A DNA stretch of 64,000 nucleotides, from assembly GCF_900106925.1 (NCBI RefSeq), contig NZ_FNNZ01000009.1, positions 62,001-126,000 of the forward strand. The letters run 5' to 3'. Below the pieces are notes generated by a model, which was given only the letters and a program-made list of their open reading frames with translations, searched no databases and had not been told where the DNA came from. The translations under genes and the position numbers were made by a program. Of the stretch, positions 26,587-34,681 are shown piece after piece (positions within the stretch are counted from its first letter, which is position 1; the number at the start of each line of letters is the position of its first letter). This stretch comes from Thiocapsa roseopersicina. Lineage in GTDB: Bacteria > Pseudomonadota > Gammaproteobacteria > Chromatiales > Chromatiaceae.

Positions 26587-28887
26587 ATGTCACTCGACAT
26601 CACCAAATTCATCGGCCGTTTCGTCGACGAGGCGCGCGAGCATATCGCCCGGCTGGAGACCGGAGTCGCCCGACTCGGGACGACGGACGACGGCGGCCGA
26701 GACGGGATCGACACCCTGTTCCGCTCCGCCCACACCATCAAGGGATCCTCGCGCATGCTCAAGCTCGCGAGCATCGCCGAGACCGCACACCATCTCGAAG
26801 ACGTGCTCGGCGTCTTGCGCGAAGGCAAGATCCAGCCCGATCCGGCGCTCGCCGCACTGCTGATGCGGGGTGTCGATGCGATCGGCGCAATGATCGAAGA
26901 GGTCGCCGCCAACGGCGCGGGCGCGGCCTCCGGGCCGCCGGACCAAGCCCTCTGCGAGCGGCTCACCCGAGCCGCCGCGGGTGATTGGTCGGAGCCGGTC
27001 CCGACGCCCGTTCCCAACCCTTCGGCCGCAGCTGATACGCGCTCGACCCCTGTCGACACCCCGTCGGAAACCCCGACGCAGCCCTTACCCGCGCCCTCAT
27101 CCGCGGCGGACACGACGCCGAAGCCCCCGCAACCGACAGGCACCGAGACCGCGACAAGCATCCGCGCACCCGAGAGCGTGCGCGTGCGTATGGACAAGCT
27201 CGACACCCTGGTCAAGCTGATGGGCGAGATGGTCTCCAACCAGGCGCGTCTGCGTCACGTCCTGGGCGAGGCGCGCCTGCTCGATGCCGCGGCCCGGACG
27301 CTCGCCGTCCGCACCGTCGGCGAAACGGCGTCCGAGTCGGCCGAGCTTGCCCGCGCGCTGCACAGATTCACCCTCGATCTGCGCGACCTGACGCTCGATC
27401 AGGAGCGACTCATCGGCGAGCTCAACGATCGCGCACTCGGCATGCGGATGCTGCCTCTGGGCACGGTCATGGATCCGATCGCCCGGGTTGCGCGCGAGCT
27501 CGGGCGCTCGCTCGGCAAGGAGATTCGGTGCGAGACGAGCGGCAGCGAGATCGAGCTCGACCGTCAGATCATCGACCACCTCGGCGATGCGCTGGTCCAT
27601 CTGGTGCGCAACGCCATCGACCACGGCATCGAGTCGACCGAGGAGCGTCTGGCGGCGGGCAAGCCGGCGCTCGGGGAGATCCGTCTCTCGGCACGCCAGG
27701 AGGGCGGCGCCGTGCTGATCGCCATCGGCGACGACGGCCGCGGACTCGACCGCGCGCGGATCCTCGAGAAGGCCGTCCAGAAGGGCCTGATCGAAACGGG
27801 TGCCGGCCAAGAGATCACCGACGAGCAGGTCGCCGATCTCATCTTCCAACCCGGATTCAGCACCAGCGCCATCATCACCGAGGTCTCGGGTCGCGGTGTC
27901 GGTATGGATGTGGTCAAGCGCGCCATCACCGACGACCTCCAGGGCTCGGTCTCGATCAACTCTCGCGCGGGCGCCGGAACCACCCTGACGCTCAAGCTCC
28001 CGCTCTCGCTGGCGGTGATGCGCATCCTGCTGCTCGAAGCGGCCGGACACTGCTTCGGGATCACCGCGCCGCACGTCTCCGAGCTGATCCGCACCTCCCG
28101 GTCCGAAACGATTCAGGTCGCCGGACGCCCGGCCGTCGTGCTCCGCAACGAGCTGGTCCCTCTGATCCCCCTGGCCGATCTCCTGGGCCTGCCCGCGTCG
28201 GCCGAGTCATCCGCGCGACGGCGTCACGGACTCGACGAGGAGGCGCTCCTGGTCGTCATCATCGGGGTGCGACAAGCCAAACTCGGGCTGGTGGTGGATC
28301 AGCTGGTCGACGAGCGCGACATGGTCCTCAAACCGCTGCCCGAGCACATGCGCGGCCGGGGCGCCTTCGGCGGTCTGGTCGGCGGCGTGGTCGTCACCGG
28401 CACCAACGCCTTGGTGAGCCTGCTCCAGGCCCCTGCCCTGCTGGACGCGGCACGACGCATCCGCGGCGAGGCGATCAAAGCCGCGGCGAAGGATTCGGCG
28501 CCCCGACACGAGGGACAACAGGGCCAGCACATCCTGGTGGTGGACGACTCGCTGAATACGCGCGAGATCGAAAAAGAGGTCCTGGAGGCGTCCGGCTACC
28601 GCGTCACCCTGGCCGAAGACGGTCTCGACGGTTGGCAGAAGGCCGTGGGCGGACGCTTCGACGCGGTCCTCACCGATGTAGAGATGCCCGGTCTGGACGG
28701 CTTCTCGCTCACCGCCAAGCTGCGCGAGAACGACAAATACCGCTCCACGCCCATCATCATCGTCACCTCGCGTCAAACCCGCGAGGACAAACAGCGGGGC
28801 ATCCAGGTCGGCGCCGACGCCTATATCGTCAAGGGCGACTTCGACCAATCGAATCTAGTCGAGACCTTACGGAATCTGCTCGGCTGA
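26587..28887 (+). CDS. Hybrid CheA histidine kinase with C-terminal receiver
   Basis: 766 aa. Domains: Hpt with H49 (FRSAHTIKGSSRMLKL), a Pro/Thr-rich linker (about 130-190), dimerisation region, ATPase (N box HLVRNAIDHG, G boxes DDGRGLD and GRGVGMDVV), CheW-like domain (about 470-610), and a REC domain at the end (LVVDDSLNTREI, phospho-acceptor in LTDVEMPGLDG, K in YIVKGDF). The CheY-binding P2 domain is reduced to the linker. The CheA-REC fusion matches WspE and points to phosphoflow control without CheZ. Confidence 0.94.
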   Translation: MSLDITKFIGRFVDEAREHIARLETGVARLGTTDDGGRDGIDTLFRSAHTIKGSSRMLKLASIAETAHHLEDVLGVLREGKIQPDPALAALLMRGVDAIGAMIEEVAANGAGAASGPPDQALCERLTRAAAGDWSEPVPTPVPNPSAAADTRSTPVDTPSETPTQPLPAPSSAADTTPKPPQPTGTETATSIRAPESVRVRMDKLDTLVKLMGEMVSNQARLRHVLGEARLLDAAARTLAVRTVGETASESAELARALHRFTLDLRDLTLDQERLIGELNDRALGMRMLPLGTVMDPIARVARELGRSLGKEIRCETSGSEIELDRQIIDHLGDALVHLVRNAIDHGIESTEERLAAGKPALGEIRLSARQEGGAVLIAIGDDGRGLDRARILEKAVQKGLIETGAGQEITDEQVADLIFQPGFSTSAIITEVSGRGVGMDVVKRAITDDLQGSVSINSRAGAGTTLTLKLPLSLAVMRILLLEAAGHCFGITAPHVSELIRTSRSETIQVAGRPAVVLRNELVPLIPLADLLGLPASAESSARRRHGLDEEALLVVIIGVRQAKLGLVVDQLVDERDMVLKPLPEHMRGRGAFGGLVGGVVVTGTNALVSLLQAPALLDAARRIRGEAIKAAAKDSAPRHEGQQGQHILVVDDSLNTREIEKEVLEASGYRVTLAEDGLDGWQKAVGGRFDAVLTDVEMPGLDGFSLTAKLRENDKYRSTPIIIVTSRQTREDKQRGIQVGADAYIVKGDFDQSNLVETLRNLLG

Positions 28888-28901
28888 TCACACACAGCTT
28901 A

Positions 28902-28920
28902 TGAGGAACGGTTCAAAAAT
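28902..28920. repeat. Second copy of the 20-bp GAAC-GTTC repeat
   Basis: TGAGGAACGGTTCAAAAAT, one mismatch from 12671-12689. It occupies the only long gap (147 bases) early in the signalling cluster, just after cheA. Confidence 0.45.
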
Positions 28921-29034
28921 GATTGAAACAACTCGACGAGAGAACTCCTTCGCCACGGCTGTCGTTGTCGATTACGACAACGATTAGATTCGGTGCTCGA
29001 CTTATTTCCGACACGTTACTATGGACGATTTGTC

Positions 29035-29385
29035 ATGCGTATCTTGATCGTCGACGACGACCCTTTCGCCGGAGCGATGGCCGAGGCCATCCTGGATGCG
29101 GAGGGGCACGACTGTAAGCTCATGGAGAGCGGCGTGGAGGCACTCGAGTCCCTCGGCGAGGACGGCAGCGAATTCGACCTGGTCATCTCCGACATGCACA
29201 TGCCGCTGTTGAGCGGTTTGGACCTGTTCCGGGAGATGCGCGATCGGGGCATGGCCACACCCTTCGTCCTCCTCACCGGCGACGACCCGGAGCCGTTGCG
29301 CGCGCAGGTATCCGGTCTTGCCGCCTGTCTGACGAAGGATGCGTCGCTCGAGGCCACCTTGGCGGCGGCCGTCGCCGAGCTCTAA
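29035..29385 (+). CDS. Single-domain response regulator (CheY-like receiver)
   Basis: 116 aa, one REC domain and no output. The acidic pocket (IVDDDP, residues 5-10), phospho-acceptor D53 (LVISDMHMPLLSGL), T in FVLLTGDD and K in CLTKDA are all present. It could be a phosphate sink or an adaptor for the hybrid CheA. No flagellar gene is near, so a motor-binding CheY role is unlikely. The ATG at 29035 is chosen since the family begins there; the gene ends 10 bases before the next one. Confidence 0.88.
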   Translation: MRILIVDDDPFAGAMAEAILDAEGHDCKLMESGVEALESLGEDGSEFDLVISDMHMPLLSGLDLFREMRDRGMATPFVLLTGDDPEPLRAQVSGLAACLTKDASLEATLAAAVAEL

Positions 29386-29395
29386 CGAGGAACCC

Positions 29396-31201
29396 ATGGC
29401 CGCCGAACGGGGAAACGCCCCCATGCCCGCAGCGCCGAACAAGGCCGAATCCTTTCAGATCCGCAAGGCGCGTCTACGCGCGTCCTTTCTCTCTCAGCTG
29501 CCCGGACGCCTAGCCGATGCGCGCCGTGCCGTCGCCGAGCTGCGCGCGGGCGAGATCGATCACGCGCATCTCGACGCGCTCTACATCCTTTTCCACACCC
29601 TGAAGGGATCGGGCGCGACCTTCGGTTTCCGACAGATCAGCGATGCCGCCAAAAGCGCCGAGCAAGCCGTGCGCCGTGCTATGGACTCGGGCGGGCGGAT
29701 CGAGGCCGCGCTGCCCGGCGAGCTCGAGCCCTTGATGAGCGATCTGGATGCCTTGGCGCTCGCCGCCGCGGTGCAGGTGGACTTGGAGGTGACACCTGGA
29801 TTCGAGCTTCCCGAGCCGGAGCCCGAACCGGCATCCGGACAAGCGCCCGACACGGCGCCCGACGCCCGTCTCGGGCAACCCGCGGATCGCAGCCAGCGGA
29901 TGGTCTATCTCTGCGACGACGACCCGGATCTTGCCGCGCAACTGGCCGGTCAGCTCGGCTGTTTCGGCTACCGCGTGCGTGCCTTCACGAACCTCGCCGA
30001 CCTGCGCGAGGCGGTCGGCATCAAACGCCCGTCGGCGATGATCCTCGACGTCGTCTTTCCGGAGGACGAGAACGCCGGGCCGAAGATGCTGGCCGAGCTT
30101 AGGGCCGGAGAGGAGGAGGCGATCCCCTGCATCTTCATCTCCTGTCGCGACGACTTCGGCGGGCGCCTCCAGGCCGTACGTGCCGGCGGCAGCGCCTATT
30201 GCACCAAGCCGATCAAGACGGTCGAGCTGCTGGAATTCCTCGATCGGCTCACCAACCCGCATCCGCCCGAACCCATCAACGTCCTGGTGGTGGACGACGA
30301 CCGCGAGCTGGCCCAGTTCCATGCGACGGTCCTTGAAGAAGCCGGAATGGTCGCCGAGGCGGTGAGCGATCCGGAGCAGGTGCTGAGTCTGCTCGACACC
30401 TTCGATGCCGATCTGGTGTTGATGGACATGTATATGCCGGACTGCTCGGGGCCGGAGCTGTCGCGGATCCTGCGCCAGATTCCGGGGCATGTGAGCCTGC
30501 CGATCATCTATGTCTCCTCCGAGACGGACGTGGAGCGCCAGCACAAGGCGCTCGCGGTCGGCGCCGACGGCTTTCTGACCAAACCGATCGAGCCGGACCG
30601 GCTGATCGCCGAGGTGAGTCTGCGGGCCGAGCGGATGCGCATCCTGCACTCCCTGATGGTTCGCGACGGCCTGACCGGACTCTTCAACCACAACGCCATC
30701 ATGCAGTTTCTCGAGGTCGCCGTGGCAAACGCACGCCGGGCCGGAACATCCCTGTGCTTCGCCATGATCGACGTCGATCACTTCAAATCGGTCAACGACA
30801 CCTACGGTCATCCGACCGGAGATCAGGTCCTGATGGCGCTGAGTCGCACACTTCGCCTGCGCCTGCGCGAGGACGATCTAGTCGGGCGTTACGGCGGGGA
30901 AGAGTTCGCGGTGGTCCTAAACGGGGTGGGTGTGAGGCAGGCCAAGTGCATCCTCGATGCCCTGCGCACCAGCTTCTCCAACGTCACCTTCTTCTCGGAC
31001 GGACAGGAGTTCCGCTGCACCTTCAGCGTCGGGGTGTCGGACTTTCCGACCTTCGACAGCCCGGAGGCCATGACCGAGGCCGCCGACCGGGCGCTCTACC
31101 GGGCCAAGAAGGGCGGTCGCAACCGGGTCGAGATCGCGGCGGGGCAAGACGCCTTGCCAGAGCCTTCGTCCGAATCGACGGGGACATCCGATGGATCTTG
31201 A
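29396..31201 (+). CDS. Hpt-REC-REC-GGDEF response regulator (diguanylate cyclase)
   Basis: 601 aa. An Hpt domain (H67 in LFHTLKGSGATFGF) is followed by two receivers (MVYLCDDDPD...MILDVVFPED and VLVVDDDRE...LVLMDMYMPD) and a GGDEF domain with intact GGEEF (500-504). An inhibitory I-site R-x-x-D lies five residues before it (REDD). It should make cyclic-di-GMP and is the likely output of the CheA, in the place of WspR but with a larger phosphorelay front end. The start at 29396 follows GAGGAACCC; its end overlaps cheW by 11 bases. Confidence 0.92.
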   Translation: MAAERGNAPMPAAPNKAESFQIRKARLRASFLSQLPGRLADARRAVAELRAGEIDHAHLDALYILFHTLKGSGATFGFRQISDAAKSAEQAVRRAMDSGGRIEAALPGELEPLMSDLDALALAAAVQVDLEVTPGFELPEPEPEPASGQAPDTAPDARLGQPADRSQRMVYLCDDDPDLAAQLAGQLGCFGYRVRAFTNLADLREAVGIKRPSAMILDVVFPEDENAGPKMLAELRAGEEEAIPCIFISCRDDFGGRLQAVRAGGSAYCTKPIKTVELLEFLDRLTNPHPPEPINVLVVDDDRELAQFHATVLEEAGMVAEAVSDPEQVLSLLDTFDADLVLMDMYMPDCSGPELSRILRQIPGHVSLPIIYVSSETDVERQHKALAVGADGFLTKPIEPDRLIAEVSLRAERMRILHSLMVRDGLTGLFNHNAIMQFLEVAVANARRAGTSLCFAMIDVDHFKSVNDTYGHPTGDQVLMALSRTLRLRLREDDLVGRYGGEEFAVVLNGVGVRQAKCILDALRTSFSNVTFFSDGQEFRCTFSVGVSDFPTFDSPEAMTEAADRALYRAKKGGRNRVEIAAGQDALPEPSSESTGTSDGS

Positions 31202-31739
31202 ACGAACCGAATCGCAGGCCATGCCATCCGACCGCGACGAGCTGGACATGCTCCTGGATCGGCGGCGCGAAGCCGACGCTCGCATCGTCGAGGTCGAGAC
31301 CGCCAAGGTTAAGCTCGTGATCTTCGTCGTCGGCGAGGCGTTGCTTGCCTTCCCGTCGCGCGTGCTGGTGGAGATCCTCCCCCTCGCGACCATCCATTTC
31401 GTCCCGGGCTGTCCGCCGGCGCTGGAGGGCGTCATCAATGTCCGCGGCGATATCGCCTCGGTGGTCCGCCTCGGCGATCTGCTCGGCATGACACATGTTC
31501 CGTCCGCCCGTCGCTCCGCCATTCTGCTCGCCCGGGGCACCCGCGTGCACAGCGGGTTGCGGGTCGATCGGGTGGTCGATGTCCTGGACGTCGTCGAGGA
31601 GTCCATCCAGGCTCCGCCGGACAGCTTGCCCGAGCCTCTGCGCGGGCTCGCAACCGGGGTATTCGAGCATGAGGGACAGGTCGTGATCCTGCTCGATATG
31701 GATCGGGTATTTCAGAGCCTCTTGCCCGAGCAACGGTGA
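31191..31739 (+). CDS. CheW-like coupling protein
   Basis: 182 aa. After a charged N-terminal tail (about 30 residues), the CheW fold is clear: KLVIFVVGEALLAFPSRVLVEILPLATIHFVPGCPPALEGVINVRGDIASVVRLGDLLG (shown here in parts: VGEALLAFPSRVLVEILPL, PGCPPALEGVINVRGDIASV) and GLRVDRVVDVLDV. It couples the receptor to the kinase. It starts inside the preceding gene and is followed within 6 bases by another small gene. Confidence 0.88.
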   Translation: MDLERTESQAMPSDRDELDMLLDRRREADARIVEVETAKVKLVIFVVGEALLAFPSRVLVEILPLATIHFVPGCPPALEGVINVRGDIASVVRLGDLLGMTHVPSARRSAILLARGTRVHSGLRVDRVVDVLDVVEESIQAPPDSLPEPLRGLATGVFEHEGQVVILLDMDRVFQSLLPEQR

Positions 31740-31744
31740 CGCGG

Positions 31745-32266
31745 ATGGAACGGACACACGAGACGCGCGGAGAGGGCGGCGACGGCGGGATCGACTTGGT
31801 GGTCTTCGGCGTCGGCGCGCTGAGATTCGCCGTTGTCTCCAAGCTCATCCGAAGCATCGCGGATCCCGCCGATACCCCGGAAACACAGGCACCCGCATTG
31901 GCCGATCTCCTCGGGCTCGCGCGCCCGTCCTGCCCCGTGTCGGCCCGCACGCACGGATCACGCGAGCGTCTGGTCCGGTTCAGGCACACCTTGCGCGACG
32001 GGGCGCAGGACTCGGGGATGCGCATCGAGGAGCCGGTCTCGCTGCGGCGCGTGCCGATCGACGCGATCCATCCACTGCCCGCACTCGTGGAGGCGCTGTC
32101 CGCGCTGCCCTGCGTGCGCGGGCTCGTCGCACTCTCGGCGCCGAACGCGGAAGACTTCGCCATCCTGCTCGACCCCCGTCGGCTCCCGGAAGATGCCTTC
32201 ACGCCCCCCGGCTCCTGCAAGGCGGCGCCGGCATGGATGATCGGCCAACGACGACAGGAATCATGA
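31745..32266 (+). CDS. Divergent CheW-like protein (hypothetical)
   Basis: 173 aa. Similarity to CheW is weak but the layout fits: DLVVFGVGALRFAVVSKLIRSIADPAD at the N-terminus resembles the first CheW strands, and a region near residue 130 (LPCVRGLVALSAPNAEDFAILLDPRRL) resembles the CheW ending. The central INVRG-type signature is missing. Position suggests a WspD-like second adaptor. A GTG nine bases upstream is an alternative start. The stop overlaps the next ATG (ATGA). Confidence 0.5.
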   Translation: MERTHETRGEGGDGGIDLVVFGVGALRFAVVSKLIRSIADPADTPETQAPALADLLGLARPSCPVSARTHGSRERLVRFRHTLRDGAQDSGMRIEEPVSLRRVPIDAIHPLPALVEALSALPCVRGLVALSAPNAEDFAILLDPRRLPEDAFTPPGSCKAAPAWMIGQRRQES

Positions 32267-34650
32267 CGCGCAATCCCAACAGCAACCCGGAAAAACCGAA
32301 CCGGGACGGCCTGCACCCGAGCGGACAGGAGACTGTCGATGGCTTGCGCCTGCGGGCTGCCGAAGCCCTCGAAAGCGGGCGCTTCGATCTCGCCGACGAG
32401 ATCCTGGCCGGCATCGACGGCCAAGAGCTTCAACTGGCCAAGTTGGTCGAGAACCTGCGCGTCTATCAGGCGGAGCTGGAGATCCAGAACGAGGAGCTAC
32501 AGCGCAGCCAACAGCAGGCCCAAGACGCGGCCGCACGCTTCTCGGCCTTCTTCAACAATCTGCCCTTGGCCGGGTTGGTCATCGATCGACAGGGGCTGAT
32601 CAAGGAGGCAAACCAAGGGGCACGGACTCTTTTCGGCCTTCGCGATCGAGTCGGACACCAGCACTTCTTCGCCCGTCTCATCGCGGATACCGACCGCGGC
32701 GAGGTGATCCACGCCTGGTCGAACCTAGACGGTGATCAACCTCGCGAGCTCGCCGAGCTCGGTTTTCTGACACTGGAAGGTGATCGCTTCGTCGGCGATC
32801 TGCATCTCGCCAAGCTCCCCTGCACCCTCGACGACGAGCCCAGGACGATCTGCGCCGTCGTGGATCGCACCGAGTCCGTGCGCCAAAGTCGCGCACTCGC
32901 GGAGGCAACCGAGCAACTGCGCCGCAGCGAACGCTTTCTCGACGCCACCGGAAGGATCGCAAAGGTCGGCGGCTGGGAGATGGACGTGTCGACCGGCCAA
33001 GTGCGCTGGACCGACATGACCTATCGCATCCACGACCTATCCCCGTCGGATGATCCGCCCCTGACCAAGGCGTTGGCCTTCTTCGATCCCGAGGATCGCC
33101 AGTTGCTCGAGCATCGCATCGACCGGGCGATTGCTCGTGCCGAGCCCTATGACCTGCAACTGCGCATGACCACCGCCAAGGACCGCGCGATCTGGGTCCA
33201 GACGACCTGTCAACCCGTCAGCGAGGGTGATCGCGTGACCAAGCTCCAAGGAACGATCCAGGACATCAGCCACCTCAAACGCTCCGAAGAGCAACTGGAG
33301 TTCCTCGCCCATCACGACCCTTTGACGGGCCTGGCCAACCGAAGCCTCTTTCGCGCGCGACTCGAGCTGTGTCTGCAACGCGCGGCGCGCAGCGGCGCGC
33401 ATGTCGCCCTGCTGTTTCTGGATCTGGACCGCTTCAAATACGTCAACGACAGTCTCGGACACTCGGTCGGAGACCAGCTGCTCGAACGGGTCGCCGCGGC
33501 GCTTGCCAAGCAGGTGCGCTCCTCCGACACCATCGCGCGTCTCGGCGGAGACGAGTTCGTGGTCATCATGGACGATGTCGGCAATCCGCGCTTCGCGGGC
33601 AAATTCGCCCGGCGACTCCTCGGCATGCTGGATCAGCCATTCGCGACCGAGACACGCGAGCTCTACGTCACCGCCAGTATCGGCATCAGCATCTATCCCG
33701 AGGACGGCGCGGACATGGACACCCTCCTACGCCATGCCGATATCGCCATGTATCGGGCCAAGGAAAACGGCCGCAACGGTTTTAATTTCTACGAGCCCGC
33801 CATGTCGGCGGGCGCCGCGGAGCGTCTGCGCATGGAGCATGAGCTGCGCGGCGCCTTGGCGCGCGACGAGATGCTGCTCCACTATCAGCCGCAAGTCGCC
33901 TTGAGCGATTGCAGCCTGCGCGGCGTGGAGGCGCTCTGCCGCTGGCAGCACCCACGTCTGGGACTGGTCGCGCCCGATCAATTCATCCCGGTGGCCGAGG
34001 ACAGCGGCCTGATCGGCGAGCTGACCGCCTGGGTGCTCGAGCAGGCCTGCCGTCAGCTGATCCTTTGGGACCGGGCCGGCTTCCGGATACCGCGTCTCGC
34101 CGTGAATCTGCCGATGCGCGAGATCGAGCGCACCGACCTGGTGAACCGGGTCCGCCGCACGCTCGAGCGCACCGGACTGACGCCGGATCGTCTGGAGCTC
34201 GAGGTCACCGAGTCGATGATCATGCGCCGCCTGGATCTCGCCGTGACCACACTCGATGCCTTGCGTGCACTCGGCGTGATCCTGGCGCTGGACGACTTCG
34301 GCACGGGACATTCATCCCTGGCCCACTTGAAGCGGCTTCCGCTGAATCGACTGAAGATGGACAGGTCCTTCGTCGAGCGGCTCGGCAAAGACCGCGACGA
34401 CGAGGCGATCGCCCGTGCCGTGATCGCCTTGGGGCGCAGCCTCGGACTCGGGGTCATCGCCGAGGGCATCGAGACCCGCACGCAGCATGATTTTCTGCGT
34501 GACGAATTCTGCGACGAAGGGCAGGGTTACCTGTATGGTCGACCCTTGGCTGCAGCAGCCTTCCTGGAGAGTTGGTCCGTGATGGAGGGAGGGATGCACC
34601 TGTCGGCCGATCGGACGGCAGAGGCCCCCGAGCCCGAACCAGGCTCCTGA
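32263..34650 (+). CDS. PAS-PAS-GGDEF-EAL protein
   Basis: 795 aa, soluble. An N-terminal helical region (about 25-85) precedes two PAS domains (about 88-205 and 222-335), a GGDEF domain with the intact motif GGDEF at 428-432, and an EAL domain with E556-A-L, VTES, DDFGTGHSS, KMDRSF and EGIET. Both catalytic sets look intact, so it may make or degrade cyclic-di-GMP. The ATG at 32263 overlaps the upstream stop (ATGA) and has ACAGGA before it; an ATG 30 bases earlier is possible. KaiC follows 31 bases later. Confidence 0.92.
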   Translation: MTRNPNSNPEKPNRDGLHPSGQETVDGLRLRAAEALESGRFDLADEILAGIDGQELQLAKLVENLRVYQAELEIQNEELQRSQQQAQDAAARFSAFFNNLPLAGLVIDRQGLIKEANQGARTLFGLRDRVGHQHFFARLIADTDRGEVIHAWSNLDGDQPRELAELGFLTLEGDRFVGDLHLAKLPCTLDDEPRTICAVVDRTESVRQSRALAEATEQLRRSERFLDATGRIAKVGGWEMDVSTGQVRWTDMTYRIHDLSPSDDPPLTKALAFFDPEDRQLLEHRIDRAIARAEPYDLQLRMTTAKDRAIWVQTTCQPVSEGDRVTKLQGTIQDISHLKRSEEQLEFLAHHDPLTGLANRSLFRARLELCLQRAARSGAHVALLFLDLDRFKYVNDSLGHSVGDQLLERVAAALAKQVRSSDTIARLGGDEFVVIMDDVGNPRFAGKFARRLLGMLDQPFATETRELYVTASIGISIYPEDGADMDTLLRHADIAMYRAKENGRNGFNFYEPAMSAGAAERLRMEHELRGALARDEMLLHYQPQVALSDCSLRGVEALCRWQHPRLGLVAPDQFIPVAEDSGLIGELTAWVLEQACRQLILWDRAGFRIPRLAVNLPMREIERTDLVNRVRRTLERTGLTPDRLELEVTESMIMRRLDLAVTTLDALRALGVILALDDFGTGHSSLAHLKRLPLNRLKMDRSFVERLGKDRDDEAIARAVIALGRSLGLGVIAEGIETRTQHDFLRDEFCDEGQGYLYGRPLAAAAFLESWSVMEGGMHLSADRTAEAPEPEPGS

Positions 34651-34681
34651 TCCTATTCGAAATAGCGCTACGAGAAAAGAA

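Noticed and set aside
24732-27239. 835-codon open frame antisense to cheB/cheR/cheA
   Set aside because: Mirror frame of three well-defined chemosensory genes; low-complexity Ser/Arg-rich start and no recognisable domain.
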